Position numbers and translations under genes: made by a program
Notes under the pieces: model-generated
Databases searched by the model: none
What the model saw: only the letters and a program-made list of their open reading frames with translations
What the model was told of the DNA's origin: nothing
Shown here: positions 30,133-39,159 of the stretch, in pieces
How positions within the stretch are numbered: position 1 is the stretch's first letter
Layout of the letters: each line of letters begins with the position of its first letter
DNA from: Pseudoduganella dura
GTDB taxonomy: Bacteria; Pseudomonadota; Gammaproteobacteria; Burkholderiales; Burkholderiaceae_D
Length of the DNA: 64,000 nucleotides
Assembly (NCBI RefSeq): GCF_009727155.1
Contig: NZ_WNWM01000002.1
Location: 5,828,001 to 5,892,000, forward strand
Reading direction: 5' to 3'

Positions 30133-31146
30133 TCACACCTTGCGCAGGAACGTCATCAGGTAGGAAAAATAGTCGGCCTGTGCGTCCCACATCGACAGGT
30201 GACTTCCGGTTGCGCAGATTTCCGCCTGGCCTTGGGGCAGCAGCGACGCCATCTTGCGGATATCGGCGGGGTCCATTTCGTCGTGGACCGCGCCAAGCGC
30301 CAACGTGGGAACCTTGATCTCCGGCAGGCGGTCCCATCGCTCCCAGTCCTTCAGGTTGCCGTTGATTACGAATTCGCTCGCTCCCTGCATCTGGTTGTAG
30401 ATTTTCTTGTTGACCCTGCCGAATGCGCGCATCACCGCCTCCGGCCACGGCTGAATCCGGCAGATCGCCTGCGGATACAAATAGGTCATCATGATTTCCT
30501 CGTAGGCCGGCGTGTCGTACGCGCCGCGCGTCTCCAGTTCTTCGAGCTGCGCGAGCACGTTGGCGGGCAACTGTCTCTTGATCGTTTCGAGGCGGCGAAG
30601 CACTGACTGGATGCCAGCCGTCATGTTCGAGATCACGAGGCCCCGCAGGTGCTGCTGATGCCGCAGCGCATATTCGATGGCGAGCAGCCCGCCCCAGGAG
30701 TGGCCATACAATACGAACCTGTCCAGGCCCAGGCCCTTGCGGACTTCCTCCAGCTCCGTCATGTACCGGGGCAGCGTCCACAGTGAGGAATCCTCCGGGC
30801 GGTCGGAATTGCCGCAACCCAGCTGGTCGTAGTGGTACATTTCGATGCCTGCCTGCGGCAGGAACGATTCCATCGCCTCCAGGTAGTCGTGCGAGAACCC
30901 AGGGCCGCCATGTAGCAGCAGGACCTTGACGGCGCCGTTGCCGATCTTCTTGGTCCATACCTTGTACTTGCCCCCAACGACCGGCACCAGCTTTACGCCG
31001 CCGGTGCGGATTCCGGGCGGATTGAGTCCGTCGGGCACCGGGGCCGTGATGACGGAGGCATCGGGCCTGCCACGGGTAGCGGCTTGCGCGGGCATCGCGG
31101 CTGCAGCGGTTGCTACGCTGGAAGCAAGAAAATTTCTACGGTTCAT
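30133..31146 (-). CDS. Tat-exported alpha/beta hydrolase, proline iminopeptidase-like (S33)
   Basis: This 337-residue protein has a twin-arginine-like leader (MNRRNFLASSVATAAAAMPAQA). It has an alpha/beta-hydrolase fold with the S33 hallmark HGGPG (LLLHGGPGFSHDY), the nucleophile elbow GHSWGG, and acidic and His residues near the C-terminus (AVHDEMDP, TGSHLSMWD). Proline iminopeptidases and related enzymes release N-terminal proline, but many homologues act on other amides or esters. Export suggests an extracytoplasmic substrate. It is convergent with the first kinase/regulator pair. Confidence 0.85.
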   Translation of the reverse strand: MNRRNFLASSVATAAAAMPAQAATRGRPDASVITAPVPDGLNPPGIRTGGVKLVPVVGGKYKVWTKKIGNGAVKVLLLHGGPGFSHDYLEAMESFLPQAGIEMYHYDQLGCGNSDRPEDSSLWTLPRYMTELEEVRKGLGLDRFVLYGHSWGGLLAIEYALRHQQHLRGLVISNMTAGIQSVLRRLETIKRQLPANVLAQLEELETRGAYDTPAYEEIMMTYLYPQAICRIQPWPEAVMRAFGRVNKKIYNQMQGASEFVINGNLKDWERWDRLPEIKVPTLALGAVHDEMDPADIRKMASLLPQGQAEICATGSHLSMWDAQADYFSYLMTFLRKV

Positions 31147-31300
31147 ACGTCACATCTCTGGTTGAACAAGTGGGAAACACTGCGCATGTGCGGCACGGCG
31201 GCCGCAAAATCTCCGGTTGCATCCCGCACGCGAAGGAAGCGGGGAAGGCCGTCAGAGGTCTCGAAACAGCAATGGATCGGCCCTTGCATGCTCAATTGCG

Positions 31301-31981
31301 CTAACGCGTTTCGCGCACTGCCTGCTGGGCCCGGAAATAACTTTCCGCTACGGCCGCATAGTTGGGGGCGACCAATCCATACAGCTTGTCCAGCTCGGCC
31401 GCTTCCGGACGCGCCCATGTCCGGTGCAGTTCGGACAGCAGCGCATTCGTCGTCGTGGGGCGCACGCCGCCCTGGACGAATCGCGCCAGCGAAACGCGGG
31501 AGGCCATCTCGCTTGGGTCGCCGGACGCGTCGATCACGGCATAAACCTCATGGCCAGCCGCGCGCGCATTGAGCGCCGGGAACATCACGCACACGCTCGT
31601 CCACACGCCAGCCATCACCAGCGTGTTGCGGCCGGTGGCGCGGACCTGGGCAACGAAATCGTCGTTGTCCCAGGCGTTGACTTCGCCCTTGCGCGGCACA
31701 TAGACGGCATGAGGCGCAAGCTCGTGGATTTCCGGCATGAGTGGACCATTGGTGCCGGCCGGTTCCGATGCCGTGGTAATCACGGGAATCCCGAGCAGCG
31801 TGCACAGTCTGGCGATCGTCTCGACATTGCGTCGCAGGTCGGCCACCGGGATATCCTTGACGGTCTGGAACAGGCCCGACTGATGATCGAGCAGCAGCAC
31901 GAGCGTGTCGGCGGGGTCAAGCAGCATTGCGCCTCCGCCGGAGGCCAGTATGCTGGTTTTAGGCTGCATGGTGGTTTGCAT
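31301..31981 (-). CDS. Isochorismatase-like cysteine hydrolase
   Basis: This 226-residue isochorismatase-superfamily hydrolase is of the YcaC type. The catalytic triad is visible as Asp (TLVLLLDHQSGLF), Lys (VPRKGEVNAWDN) and Cys (MAGVWTSVCVMFPAL). The superfamily hydrolyses amides such as nicotinamide, N-carbamoyl compounds or isochorismate. The substrate here is unknown. The ATG at 31981 follows an AAGGAG ribosome-binding site. It lies on the same strand as the flanking hydrolases but with gaps over 150 bp, so co-transcription is possible rather than certain. Confidence 0.85.
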   Translation of the reverse strand: MQTTMQPKTSILASGGGAMLLDPADTLVLLLDHQSGLFQTVKDIPVADLRRNVETIARLCTLLGIPVITTASEPAGTNGPLMPEIHELAPHAVYVPRKGEVNAWDNDDFVAQVRATGRNTLVMAGVWTSVCVMFPALNARAAGHEVYAVIDASGDPSEMASRVSLARFVQGGVRPTTTNALLSELHRTWARPEAAELDKLYGLVAPNYAAVAESYFRAQQAVRETR

Positions 31982-32062
31982 TGTCGTTCTCCTTGGCGTC
32001 CAGCGTCCGTATGACGTGCCGGCCGGGTAAATGTCGTCCTAAGAATTGGCGCATCAACGGCG

Positions 32063-32133
32063 CTACGGGTCGAAGCCAGGCAGGTCTGGTGCGATGACCC
32101 GGTAGCGGTCGGCAAGCGCTTTCCTGTTTCGCT
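32063..32133 (-). pseudogene. Relic of an alpha/beta hydrolase gene
   Basis: Directly after the stop of the hydrolase at 32134, the same strand encodes LADRYRVIAPDLPGFDP followed by a stop. This mirrors [19 protein letters not shown] in the neighbouring intact hydrolase. The DNA is related but diverged. It looks like the leftover of a second, decayed hydrolase copy or a recombination scar, too short to work. Confidence 0.6.
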
Positions 32134-33060
32134 CTACAGCGTACGGTCGAGGAAATCCCGGATCAGCGGTGCCATCACGTCGAGCTTGTCTTCGAGCGCG
32201 AAGTGCCCGGAATCGAGGATATGCAGTTCCGCCGCCGGAAGGTCGCGCAGGTATGGGTGCGCGCCCGGCTCCGGGAATATCACGTCGTTCTTGCCCCACA
32301 CGATCAAGGTCGGCGGCTGATACTGGCGGAAAAACGCTTGAAAGTCAGGATAGAGAGGGACGTTCGACCCATAGTCACCGAACAGGTCGAGCTGGATCTC
32401 GCGATTGCCGGGCCGGTCGAGCAATGCCTGGTCGACCACCCAATTGTCGGGACTGATCCGGCTGATATCGCCAACACCGTCCGTGTACTGGAACTTCGTC
32501 AGATCGAGCGTAACGAGATGCGCAAGCGCCTCGCGCTTGGCCAGGGACTTGTCGGCCCAGTAAGCCTTGATCGGATCCCAGAATGCGGCGAGTCCTTCCG
32601 TATAGGCATTACCGTTCTGGACAATTAGTGCCTGTACCCGCTCGGGGTGTTTCAGCGCCAGCCGATAACCGATCGGCGCGCCGTAGTCCATCACATACAT
32701 GCTGTATCTCGTCACTTCCAGAACAACCGTAAGCTTCTCGATCAGGGTCGCCAGGTTGGCGAACGTATACTCGAACCCGGACCGGTCGGGTGCATCGCTC
32801 TGGCCATAACCGGGATAATCCGGCGCGATCACATGGTATCGGTCGGCCAGCAGGGGGATGAGATTGCGGAACATGTGGGATGACGTGGGGAAGCCGTGCA
32901 ACAACAGCAGCACCGGAGCGTCGGCAGGGCCTGCTTCGCGGTAGAACACGTTAACGCCGTCGATGTTCACCTTTTTGTAGTGGATAACGGGTACTACGAG
33001 GGCGTGCCGCTCGGATGGGCGTTGGCGTTCAATCTGGTCAATCGAATCGGGTCGGTTCAC
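32134..33060 (-). CDS. Alpha/beta hydrolase, haloalkane dehalogenase/epoxide hydrolase-like
   Basis: This 308-residue protein has an alpha/beta-hydrolase fold with the oxyanion motif [18 protein letters not shown]. The nucleophile is Asp rather than Ser ([13 protein letters not shown]), typical of haloalkane dehalogenases and epoxide hydrolases. The catalytic His is in [12 protein letters not shown] cap domain covers about residues 140-220. A TTG at 33072 is in frame, but GGAG lies 8 nt upstream of the GTG at 33060, which is taken as start. No signal peptide is present, so it is cytosolic. Confidence 0.85.
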   Translation of the reverse strand: MNRPDSIDQIERQRPSERHALVVPVIHYKKVNIDGVNVFYREAGPADAPVLLLLHGFPTSSHMFRNLIPLLADRYHVIAPDYPGYGQSDAPDRSGFEYTFANLATLIEKLTVVLEVTRYSMYVMDYGAPIGYRLALKHPERVQALIVQNGNAYTEGLAAFWDPIKAYWADKSLAKREALAHLVTLDLTKFQYTDGVGDISRISPDNWVVDQALLDRPGNREIQLDLFGDYGSNVPLYPDFQAFFRQYQPPTLIVWGKNDVIFPEPGAHPYLRDLPAAELHILDSGHFALEDKLDVMAPLIRDFLDRTL

Positions 33061-33220
33061 GGTTTTCTCCAACAGGTCAGGGATTATCAGGGCACACCGA
33101 AACGGCGTCTGACTGGTACTGTATCCCCCGGAACAAGCATTGCCTCGTTAATCGAGGTTAATAGGGGTTAAGCAGAAAACGTCGGTTCCGTGACAGGAGA
33201 ATCCACGACCCGACCGCGTA

Positions 33221-34012
33221 TCAGAAGGCACTCCTGATGACCCCGCCATCCACGCGCAACGCTGCCCCCGTGGTCGCGGCCGACAGCGGGCTCGCCACAT
33301 AAGTCACGAGCGAAGCGACCTCCTGCGGCGTTCCAAAGCGCTTGATGAGCGATGTCGGCCGCACGCTCTCGAAGAACTCCGCTTCGATCTGCTCGAAACT
33401 CTTGTCGTTCGCGCGGGCCATGTCCTGTACGAAGGTGCTGACGCCACGCGATTTCGTCGGGCCGGGCAGCACGCTGTTGACCGTGATACCGGTGCCCGCG
33501 ACCGCTTCCGCCAGCCGGCGCGAGACCGCAAGCTGCGCGGTCTTGCTCATGCCGTAGTGGATCATCTCGGTCGGTATCTGCACCGCGCTTTCGCTGGAGA
33601 TGAAAACGATCCGCCCCCAGTTCGCCCGCTTCATCCCCGGGAGTACCAGGCGCGCCAGCCGCACGCCGCTGAGCACGTTGACGTCGAAAAAGCGCTGCCA
33701 ATCCTCGTCCGGAATGTCTTCGAAGGCCTTCGGCTCGAAGATGCCCAGGTTGTTGACGAGAATGTCGATGCCGGGATGACGTTGCACCACGCTCATGGCG
33801 GCTTCGGGCTGGCTCAGGTCCGCGGCATGGCCGAAGACCGTACCGTTCGTCTCTGCCCGAATGCGATCGACGGCATCGTCGACGCCCGATCGCGTCCTGC
33901 CGCTGACGATGACGCTGGCGCCTTCCCGGGCCAGCGTTGCCGCGATCGCGTAGCCGATGCCAGCGGTACTGCCGCTGACCAGTGCCAGTTTCCCGCCAAG
34001 CTGCAAGTCCAT
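33221..34012 (-). CDS. Short-chain dehydrogenase/reductase
   Basis: This 263-residue classical SDR has the Rossmann motif ALVSGSTAGIGYAIA, NNLG, the catalytic Ser in VFISSESAV and Tyr/Lys in YGMSKTAQ, followed by VNSVLPGPTKS. The C-terminus GAALRVDGGVIRS is typical. The ATG at 34012 has AAGGAG upstream. A longer frame exists but lacks similarity. It is divergent from the second histidine kinase gene, with 200 bp between starts, so that kinase's regulator may control it. The substrate is unknown. Confidence 0.9.
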   Translation of the reverse strand: MDLQLGGKLALVSGSTAGIGYAIAATLAREGASVIVSGRTRSGVDDAVDRIRAETNGTVFGHAADLSQPEAAMSVVQRHPGIDILVNNLGIFEPKAFEDIPDEDWQRFFDVNVLSGVRLARLVLPGMKRANWGRIVFISSESAVQIPTEMIHYGMSKTAQLAVSRRLAEAVAGTGITVNSVLPGPTKSRGVSTFVQDMARANDKSFEQIEAEFFESVRPTSLIKRFGTPQEVASLVTYVASPLSAATTGAALRVDGGVIRSAF

Positions 34013-34212
34013 ATGACTCTCCTTCGATGCGCGCAGCTGTCGTTGCGCAGTGCATGGGTGGCCGGGATCGATGGAAGATCGTATCCGGTCGTCGAACACA
34101 CAGGATAAGCAGCCGTTGTCGACCACTGAATACACTATCGGGTAACAAATTTCTATACAATCGCCGGTAGATTTATTGCCGAATTGATAAATACAGGGAT
34201 GGGGGAACGCTC

Positions 34213-37167
34213 GTGCTCGGCTATTGCCGCGCAGGCCTGGCCTGCTGGCTTGTTCTGCTCTGTGTCGCGCTGCCCCGGGGTTGCCTGGCGCTGGACGCTT
34301 TCACACCGGTCATCGACCTGCATCACACCAGCTGGAGCACGCGCGACGGTGCGCCCGAGTCGATCATTTCGATCACACAAACCGCGGATGGCTGGTTATG
34401 GCTGGGCGGCGCGGCCGGATTGTTCCGCTTCGACGGCACCCGGTTCGAACCGTTCGTGCCCGCGAATGCCGCATTGCCGACCAAATACGTCAGCATCGTC
34501 AACGCGGCGCCGGACGGCGGGCTGTGGGTGGGTTACCGCACCGGAGGGGCCAGCTATCTGCGGCAGGGGCTGATACGTAATTACGGCGTACGGGACGGAC
34601 TGCCGAACCGCACGGTATGGGGGCTGGAACAGGATGGTACTGGCCGCATGTGGGCCGCGACGGTGGTCGGCCTGTATTACCTCGAACGCGGCCGCTGGCA
34701 CAAGCCTGCGAGCTCATGGCAACTGCCGGACGGCGCTTACAAGACACTGATGCGGGACCGGTCCGGCATCCTGTGGGCGCAGGGAGACGCGGGCGTCTGC
34801 CTGCTCAAGCCGGGCGCGGAAAGGTTTGACCGGGTGGCCGTCGAACGCGGTACCGGCGTGCTGTTCGAGCTCCCGGACGGCAATGTCGTCAGCTGGGATG
34901 CCATTCATGCCCGTCTCCGCCTGCTGACAGGCGCACGGCCCGGGGTGCGCTATGCGAAATGGGGCAGCCTGGGCGATCCCAGCAGCCTGCTGGTCGATCG
35001 GCGCGGAAACATGTGGGTCGGGCTGCTGGAGGGCCTTGAATATCGTACCGCCAGGGGCATCTCACGCGCGATGCCGCCGCAGGGCTTGAGCGGGCGGGCA
35101 GTGGGCGCGATCTTCGAAGATCGCGAGGGAAATATCTGGACGTCCACCTCCACCGGCATCGACCGGTTCCGTTCCAGGCGCGTGACCAGGCTGGATCTTC
35201 CCGCCCAGGCCATCGGTGGCGCGATGCTTGCCGATGACCGTGGCGGGGTCTGGGTCGGCGCCTATCATGTACTCGCCGATGAGGCAGGCAAGGTGAAGGT
35301 GGCACCCCGCCGCGAGATGGCCGGGGGCGGCTTGAAAAACCTGCTGACCAGCCTGGCCCATACCAGCGATGGCGCGATGTGGGGCGCCTCGCTGTGGACG
35401 TTGCGCAGGTTCCAGGGTTCGGACAGCCGGCCGGTGGCGCTGCCAGCCGCCCTCGAAGGGGCAATGATCAACGCCGTGCTGGAAGAGCGTGACGGCAGCG
35501 TGCTGGTGGCGCTCGACCGCGAGGGCCTGTATCGCCGCACGATGGCGGGGCAATGGGAAATGGCGGGGCCGCAGGTCGAAGTCAATGTCATGAGCCGCTC
35601 GGACGCCACCGGGCTGTGGACCGGATTTCATCCAGGGCTCGTGGCACAGGCACAAGGCCGGACCTGGCGCACCTACGGTCCGGCCGAAGGGCTGACGCTG
35701 GGCATGGTCATGGCGCTGCACCCGCACGGCCGGCACCTGTGGGCGGGGGGCGAGAGAGGGGTGGCATTTTTTGCGGCAGACCGGTTTACCCGGCTCATCG
35801 GCATCGATGGCGAGACGTTCCATGGCGTCTCCGGCATCGTCGAACTGGAAAATGGCGACCTGTGGCTGAACGCCTTTGCCGCCCTGTTCCACGTCCCGGC
35901 CGCCGAGGTACGCAAGTTCATCGCGTTGCCCGAATACCGTGTCCAGTATGAGCGGCTCGACCAGCTGGATGGACTGGAGGGCAGTGCGCCCTATCTGAGA
36001 CCGTCGCCTTCGCTGGTGTCCGCATCCGACGGGCGGCTCTGGATCGCCCGCTCCACCGGGGTATTCCGCCTGGATCCGGCCGCGCCGCCGCCCGCCACGC
36101 CGGGCCAGTCCGTCACGATCAAGGCGCTCGGCCTGCCCGGCGCTCCCAGCCTGCCGCACCCGCACCTGCGCTTCGCGCCGGGCAGCTCGGCGCTGCAGAT
36201 CGATTACACGCGCCTGGCGCTGGCCATGCCGGAACGCCTGCGCTTCCGGTATCGCCTCGAGGAAGTCGACGATGCCTGGCGGGATGCGGGGACCCGCCGC
36301 AGCGCCTACTACAGCAACCTCGCGCCGGGTGATTACCACTTCAGTGTCGCGGCGACGGACTACGACGGCAAGTGGTCGGGCACGCCTGCCACGGTGCGGT
36401 TTTCGATCGCACCGAAGGCAACCCAGACCTGGTGGTTCAGGGCGCTGTGCGGGCTCGTGGTGCTCTCGCTGGCAGTGGTCGCCTATCGACTGCGGATTGC
36501 CCGCCTGGGCAGGCAGATGGCGGCCCGCTTGCACGAACGCATCAACGAACGCGAACGCATCGCCCGCGAGCTGCACGACACCCTGCTGCAGTCCGTGCAG
36601 GGGCTGGTGTTCCACGTGCATGCGGCGGTATTGAAACTCCCGGCCGGAACGGCCGCGCGGCTGCAGATCGAAAGCGCACTGCGGCGTGCCGACGAGGTGC
36701 TCAGCGAGGGGCGCAGCCGGATTTGCGAGTTGCGCGGGGAGGACGTCGGCAAGCTCGGTTTCGGGGACGCGGTGCTGGCCGCGGCGGCGCGACTGCAGCA
36801 AGGCGACGGCTGTCCCGTGCGCCTGGCGATATCCGGCGACGTTCGCCAGCTCGAGGCATTGATCCACAGGGAAGCGCTGGCGATCGTTACCGAGGCGCTG
36901 GCCAACGCATGCCTGCATGCGAGGGCTGGCGCGATCGCCATCGAACTTCATTACGGCAGGCGCGAATTCCGCTGTATTCTCTCGGACGACGGCATCGGCA
37001 TCTCCGCCACGGTCCTGCATGACGGCGGCCGCGAGAACCACTGGGGCATGCGCGGGATGTACGAGTGCGCCGCCAGGATCGATGCCAGGTTGGCAGTGCG
37101 CAGCAGCGAAGGGTCCGGCACCACGTGGCAGCTGGACGTTCCCGCCGCATTGGCATACGCCAGGTAG
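34213..37167 (+). CDS. Second sensor histidine kinase with periplasmic beta-propeller
   Basis: This 984-residue kinase has the same layout as the one at 26331: signal sequence, Reg_prop repeats (TADGWLWLGGAAGLFRFDG, DGGLWVGYRTGGASYL), Y_Y_Y domain (FRYRLEEVDDAWRDAG...YSNLAPGDYHFSV) and membrane helix (WFRALCGLVVLSLAVVAYRL). HisKA_3 (ARELHDTLLQSVQGLVFHV) and HATPase_c (LSDDGIGIS...HWGMRGMYECA) complete it. The shared phrases show a paralogue pair. The start is GTG. A regulator gene follows after 45 bp. Confidence 0.93.
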   Translation: MLGYCRAGLACWLVLLCVALPRGCLALDAFTPVIDLHHTSWSTRDGAPESIISITQTADGWLWLGGAAGLFRFDGTRFEPFVPANAALPTKYVSIVNAAPDGGLWVGYRTGGASYLRQGLIRNYGVRDGLPNRTVWGLEQDGTGRMWAATVVGLYYLERGRWHKPASSWQLPDGAYKTLMRDRSGILWAQGDAGVCLLKPGAERFDRVAVERGTGVLFELPDGNVVSWDAIHARLRLLTGARPGVRYAKWGSLGDPSSLLVDRRGNMWVGLLEGLEYRTARGISRAMPPQGLSGRAVGAIFEDREGNIWTSTSTGIDRFRSRRVTRLDLPAQAIGGAMLADDRGGVWVGAYHVLADEAGKVKVAPRREMAGGGLKNLLTSLAHTSDGAMWGASLWTLRRFQGSDSRPVALPAALEGAMINAVLEERDGSVLVALDREGLYRRTMAGQWEMAGPQVEVNVMSRSDATGLWTGFHPGLVAQAQGRTWRTYGPAEGLTLGMVMALHPHGRHLWAGGERGVAFFAADRFTRLIGIDGETFHGVSGIVELENGDLWLNAFAALFHVPAAEVRKFIALPEYRVQYERLDQLDGLEGSAPYLRPSPSLVSASDGRLWIARSTGVFRLDPAAPPPATPGQSVTIKALGLPGAPSLPHPHLRFAPGSSALQIDYTRLALAMPERLRFRYRLEEVDDAWRDAGTRRSAYYSNLAPGDYHFSVAATDYDGKWSGTPATVRFSIAPKATQTWWFRALCGLVVLSLAVVAYRLRIARLGRQMAARLHERINERERIARELHDTLLQSVQGLVFHVHAAVLKLPAGTAARLQIESALRRADEVLSEGRSRICELRGEDVGKLGFGDAVLAAAARLQQGDGCPVRLAISGDVRQLEALIHREALAIVTEALANACLHARAGAIAIELHYGRREFRCILSDDGIGISATVLHDGGRENHWGMRGMYECAARIDARLAVRSSEGSGTTWQLDVPAALAYAR

Positions 37168-37212
37168 TGAATACGCCGCGCCGCCGGTGCCGCGCAAAGG
37201 AGAACTCTAGTC

Positions 37213-37839
37213 ATGGAGAGCGACCACATCAGCGTCATGATCGCCGACGATCATCCCCTGCTGCGCAGCGGGATTACGGCGGTGTTGACGGCCAACCCCA
37301 GGTTCTCGGTGGTGTGCCAGGCGGAAGATGGCATCAGCGCCGTCGAGCTGCATCGCCGCTGGCGCCCCGATGTCACCCTGATGGATTTGCAGATGCCGGG
37401 AATGAACGGCATCGAGGCGACGCGCACGATCCGCCAACTCGACCCCGAGGCCCGCGTGGTCATCCTGACGACGTTCGCCGGCGACGTGCAGGTGACGCGT
37501 GCGCTGAAGGCCGGTGCGGTGGGCTACCTGCTGAAGAACACGGCACCCGAGGCCCTGGGCGACTGCATCGTCTCCGTCCACGCCGGCCGGCGGGCGTTGC
37601 CGCCGGTCGTGGCAGCCAGCCTGGTGGACAGCTTCCAGCTCGACGCGTTGAGCAAGCGCGAGGTCGAAGTGCTGCGCCTGGTCAGCGGTGGCAATTCGAA
37701 CCAGCGCGTGGCGGCCCAGCTGGGCTTGCGCGAGGATACGATCAAGGCCCATATGAAGGCGATCCTGCAGAAGCTCGATGCGCGCGACCGTACCCATGCC
37801 GTGATGATCGCGATACGGCGCGGGTATTGGGAAAACTGA
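37213..37839 (+). CDS. NarL/LuxR-family response regulator (partner of second kinase)
   Basis: This 208-residue regulator has a receiver domain (VMIADDHPLLRSGI, Asp in DVTLMDLQMPGMNG, Lys in GYLLKNTA). The LuxR-type helix-turn-helix is LSKREVEVLRLVSGGNSNQRVAAQL...IKAHMKAILQKLDARDRTHA. AAGGAG precedes the ATG. It is paralogous to the regulator at 29415, keeping the DVTLMDL phrase. The stop codon falls inside a 12-bp tandem repeat. Confidence 0.92.
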   Translation: MESDHISVMIADDHPLLRSGITAVLTANPRFSVVCQAEDGISAVELHRRWRPDVTLMDLQMPGMNGIEATRTIRQLDPEARVVILTTFAGDVQVTRALKAGAVGYLLKNTAPEALGDCIVSVHAGRRALPPVVAASLVDSFQLDALSKREVEVLRLVSGGNSNQRVAAQLGLREDTIKAHMKAILQKLDARDRTHAVMIAIRRGYWEN

Positions 37840-37876
37840 AGGGAAAACCGACGGGAAAACCGATGGGAGAACCGAG
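37829..37876. repeat. 12-bp tandem repeat, four copies
   Basis: Units are GGGAAAACTGAA, GGGAAAACCGAC, GGGAAAACCGAT and GGGAGAACCGAG in direct succession. The first overlaps the last codons and stop of the second regulator gene. The array ends 38 bp before the convergent hydrolase stop. Confidence 0.75.
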
Positions 37877-37914
37877 GCGGCGACCGGGAGACGGGCCGGC
37901 GCCCCGACGCTGCC

Positions 37915-38856
37915 TTACCGGATGAACGCCAGCAGGGCAGGGATCGTCCGGTCGGTCGCTTCTTCCATCAGCCAGTGGCCGGACCCTTGCAAGACCTGGC
38001 CGTCGACGTTCTCCGCCACCAGTTTCACCTGGTTGACGAGAAAATCGCTGCCGGACTTTTCGCCGGCCAGCACGAGGACGGGCATCGTCAGCTTCGTCTT
38101 GCCCAGCTCGGCGAACTGCTCGGCATCCCTGGGAAACGCCTTGAAGTACTCGAAGCCCGCATGCACGCCGCCGGGCTGTGCATATGCCGCGGCGTACAGC
38201 TTGCGGTCCCCTTCCGGAATCGAGCGTTTCGGGTCGGCCGCGAAATCGTTCCAGAAGTGCTCGAAGTAGATCCGTTCGCGGCCTTGCACGAGGCGCTCCG
38301 GCGTCGTGCCGTAGAAGTGGAAGTGCCACAGGTCGCGCAGCAGGAACATGTCCTTCCAGTTGCCGATGCCGGGCAGGAAAGCGTCCATCAGGGCCACCTT
38401 GCGGGTGTCGGCCGGGTACTGCGCGGCATACGCATAGGCGACCATCATGCCGATGTCGTGGCCAACGACGACAGCCGGTTCGTTCGTCACGCCTTTCACG
38501 AGATCGTGGATATCCTTCGCCAAGTTCGTCTTTTCGTAGCCGCCCGCCGCCTTGGCCGAGGCGCCGGTGCCGCGCAGGTCGGGCACGATCACGGTGTGGC
38601 TTTGCGCCAGCCGGGCCATGATGGGCGTCCACATGTGGCCCGTCTGCGTGTAGCCGTGCAGCAGCACGACGGGCGTTCCCTTGCCGCCGATGCGGTAGTG
38701 GATGGTCGTGCCGTTGACCTGCGCGGTCTTGCCGGCGAACCCGGGCGGATTGCCGGCAGGAGCCGCGCTGGCCTGCACGGCCACGGCCAGGAGGCCGGCG
38801 AAGCACCATTGAAACAGGCGCCGCGCGATCGTGTGGGGAATTCTTGCTGTGCTCAT
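37915..38856 (-). CDS. Exported alpha/beta hydrolase, epoxide hydrolase/dehalogenase-like
   Basis: This 313-residue protein has a signal peptide (about residues 1-32, ending AVQASAAPA). Motifs are VVLLHGYTQTGHMW, PDLRGTGAS, the nucleophile Asp in VVGHDIGMMVAYAYA and the C-terminal His in LQGSGHWLMEE. As in the cytosolic relative at 32134, the nucleophile is Asp, which fits epoxide hydrolases or haloalkane dehalogenases, but here the enzyme is secreted. It is convergent with the second kinase/regulator pair. Confidence 0.85.
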   Translation of the reverse strand: MSTARIPHTIARRLFQWCFAGLLAVAVQASAAPAGNPPGFAGKTAQVNGTTIHYRIGGKGTPVVLLHGYTQTGHMWTPIMARLAQSHTVIVPDLRGTGASAKAAGGYEKTNLAKDIHDLVKGVTNEPAVVVGHDIGMMVAYAYAAQYPADTRKVALMDAFLPGIGNWKDMFLLRDLWHFHFYGTTPERLVQGRERIYFEHFWNDFAADPKRSIPEGDRKLYAAAYAQPGGVHAGFEYFKAFPRDAEQFAELGKTKLTMPVLVLAGEKSGSDFLVNQVKLVAENVDGQVLQGSGHWLMEEATDRTIPALLAFIR

Positions 38857-39159
38857 GGTTCTGCTCCTGGTGTAGGGGGAGCCACCAGCTTAGGATGCAA
38901 TGCCCACGGTTCGCATGCCCTCCGGGGGGTATCCGTAGTCTTTCGAAAGGAGGAGACGATATCGCACTAAATTGAAGCGGAGCCTATTAGCAAGTTGCAT
39001 CTCTATAGCATGTCCCTGCGGTCATGCCGCCGTGCAGCCCTGGGTCGGCCCTTCTAATTGTTGCAAACGTGCAGCAACCAAAAAGGCCAATAACTAATAA
39101 AATACTTGTGGCAAAAATTTCAATGTAGGATTTACCTTTTCCTCAATGACACATGTGCG
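38857..39159. other. Left border of the low-GC island, no gene
   Basis: About 300 bp between the hydrolase start and the AAA-ATPase gene. GC drops sharply after roughly 38960. It contains the left copy of a 10-bp direct repeat (38961-38970) and a CTTTCGAAAG palindrome (38940-38949). No integrase or transposase remnant is visible. Confidence 0.55.
38961..38970. repeat. Left copy of 10-bp direct repeat ATCGCACTAA
   Basis: Identical to 45415-45424. The pair brackets exactly the two lower-GC genes and could be a target-site or att-like duplication, though chance is not excluded. Confidence 0.45.

Noticed and set aside
34116..34161. TTGTCG and TACAAT as promoter of the second kinase gene
   Set aside because: The spacing is 34 bp, so they cannot form one sigma70 promoter. 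The -10-like box alone is not enough.
38940..38949. CTTTCGAAAG palindrome near the left island border considered as a regulator site or insertion signal
   Set aside because: Short, single occurrence with no matching partner on the right border.
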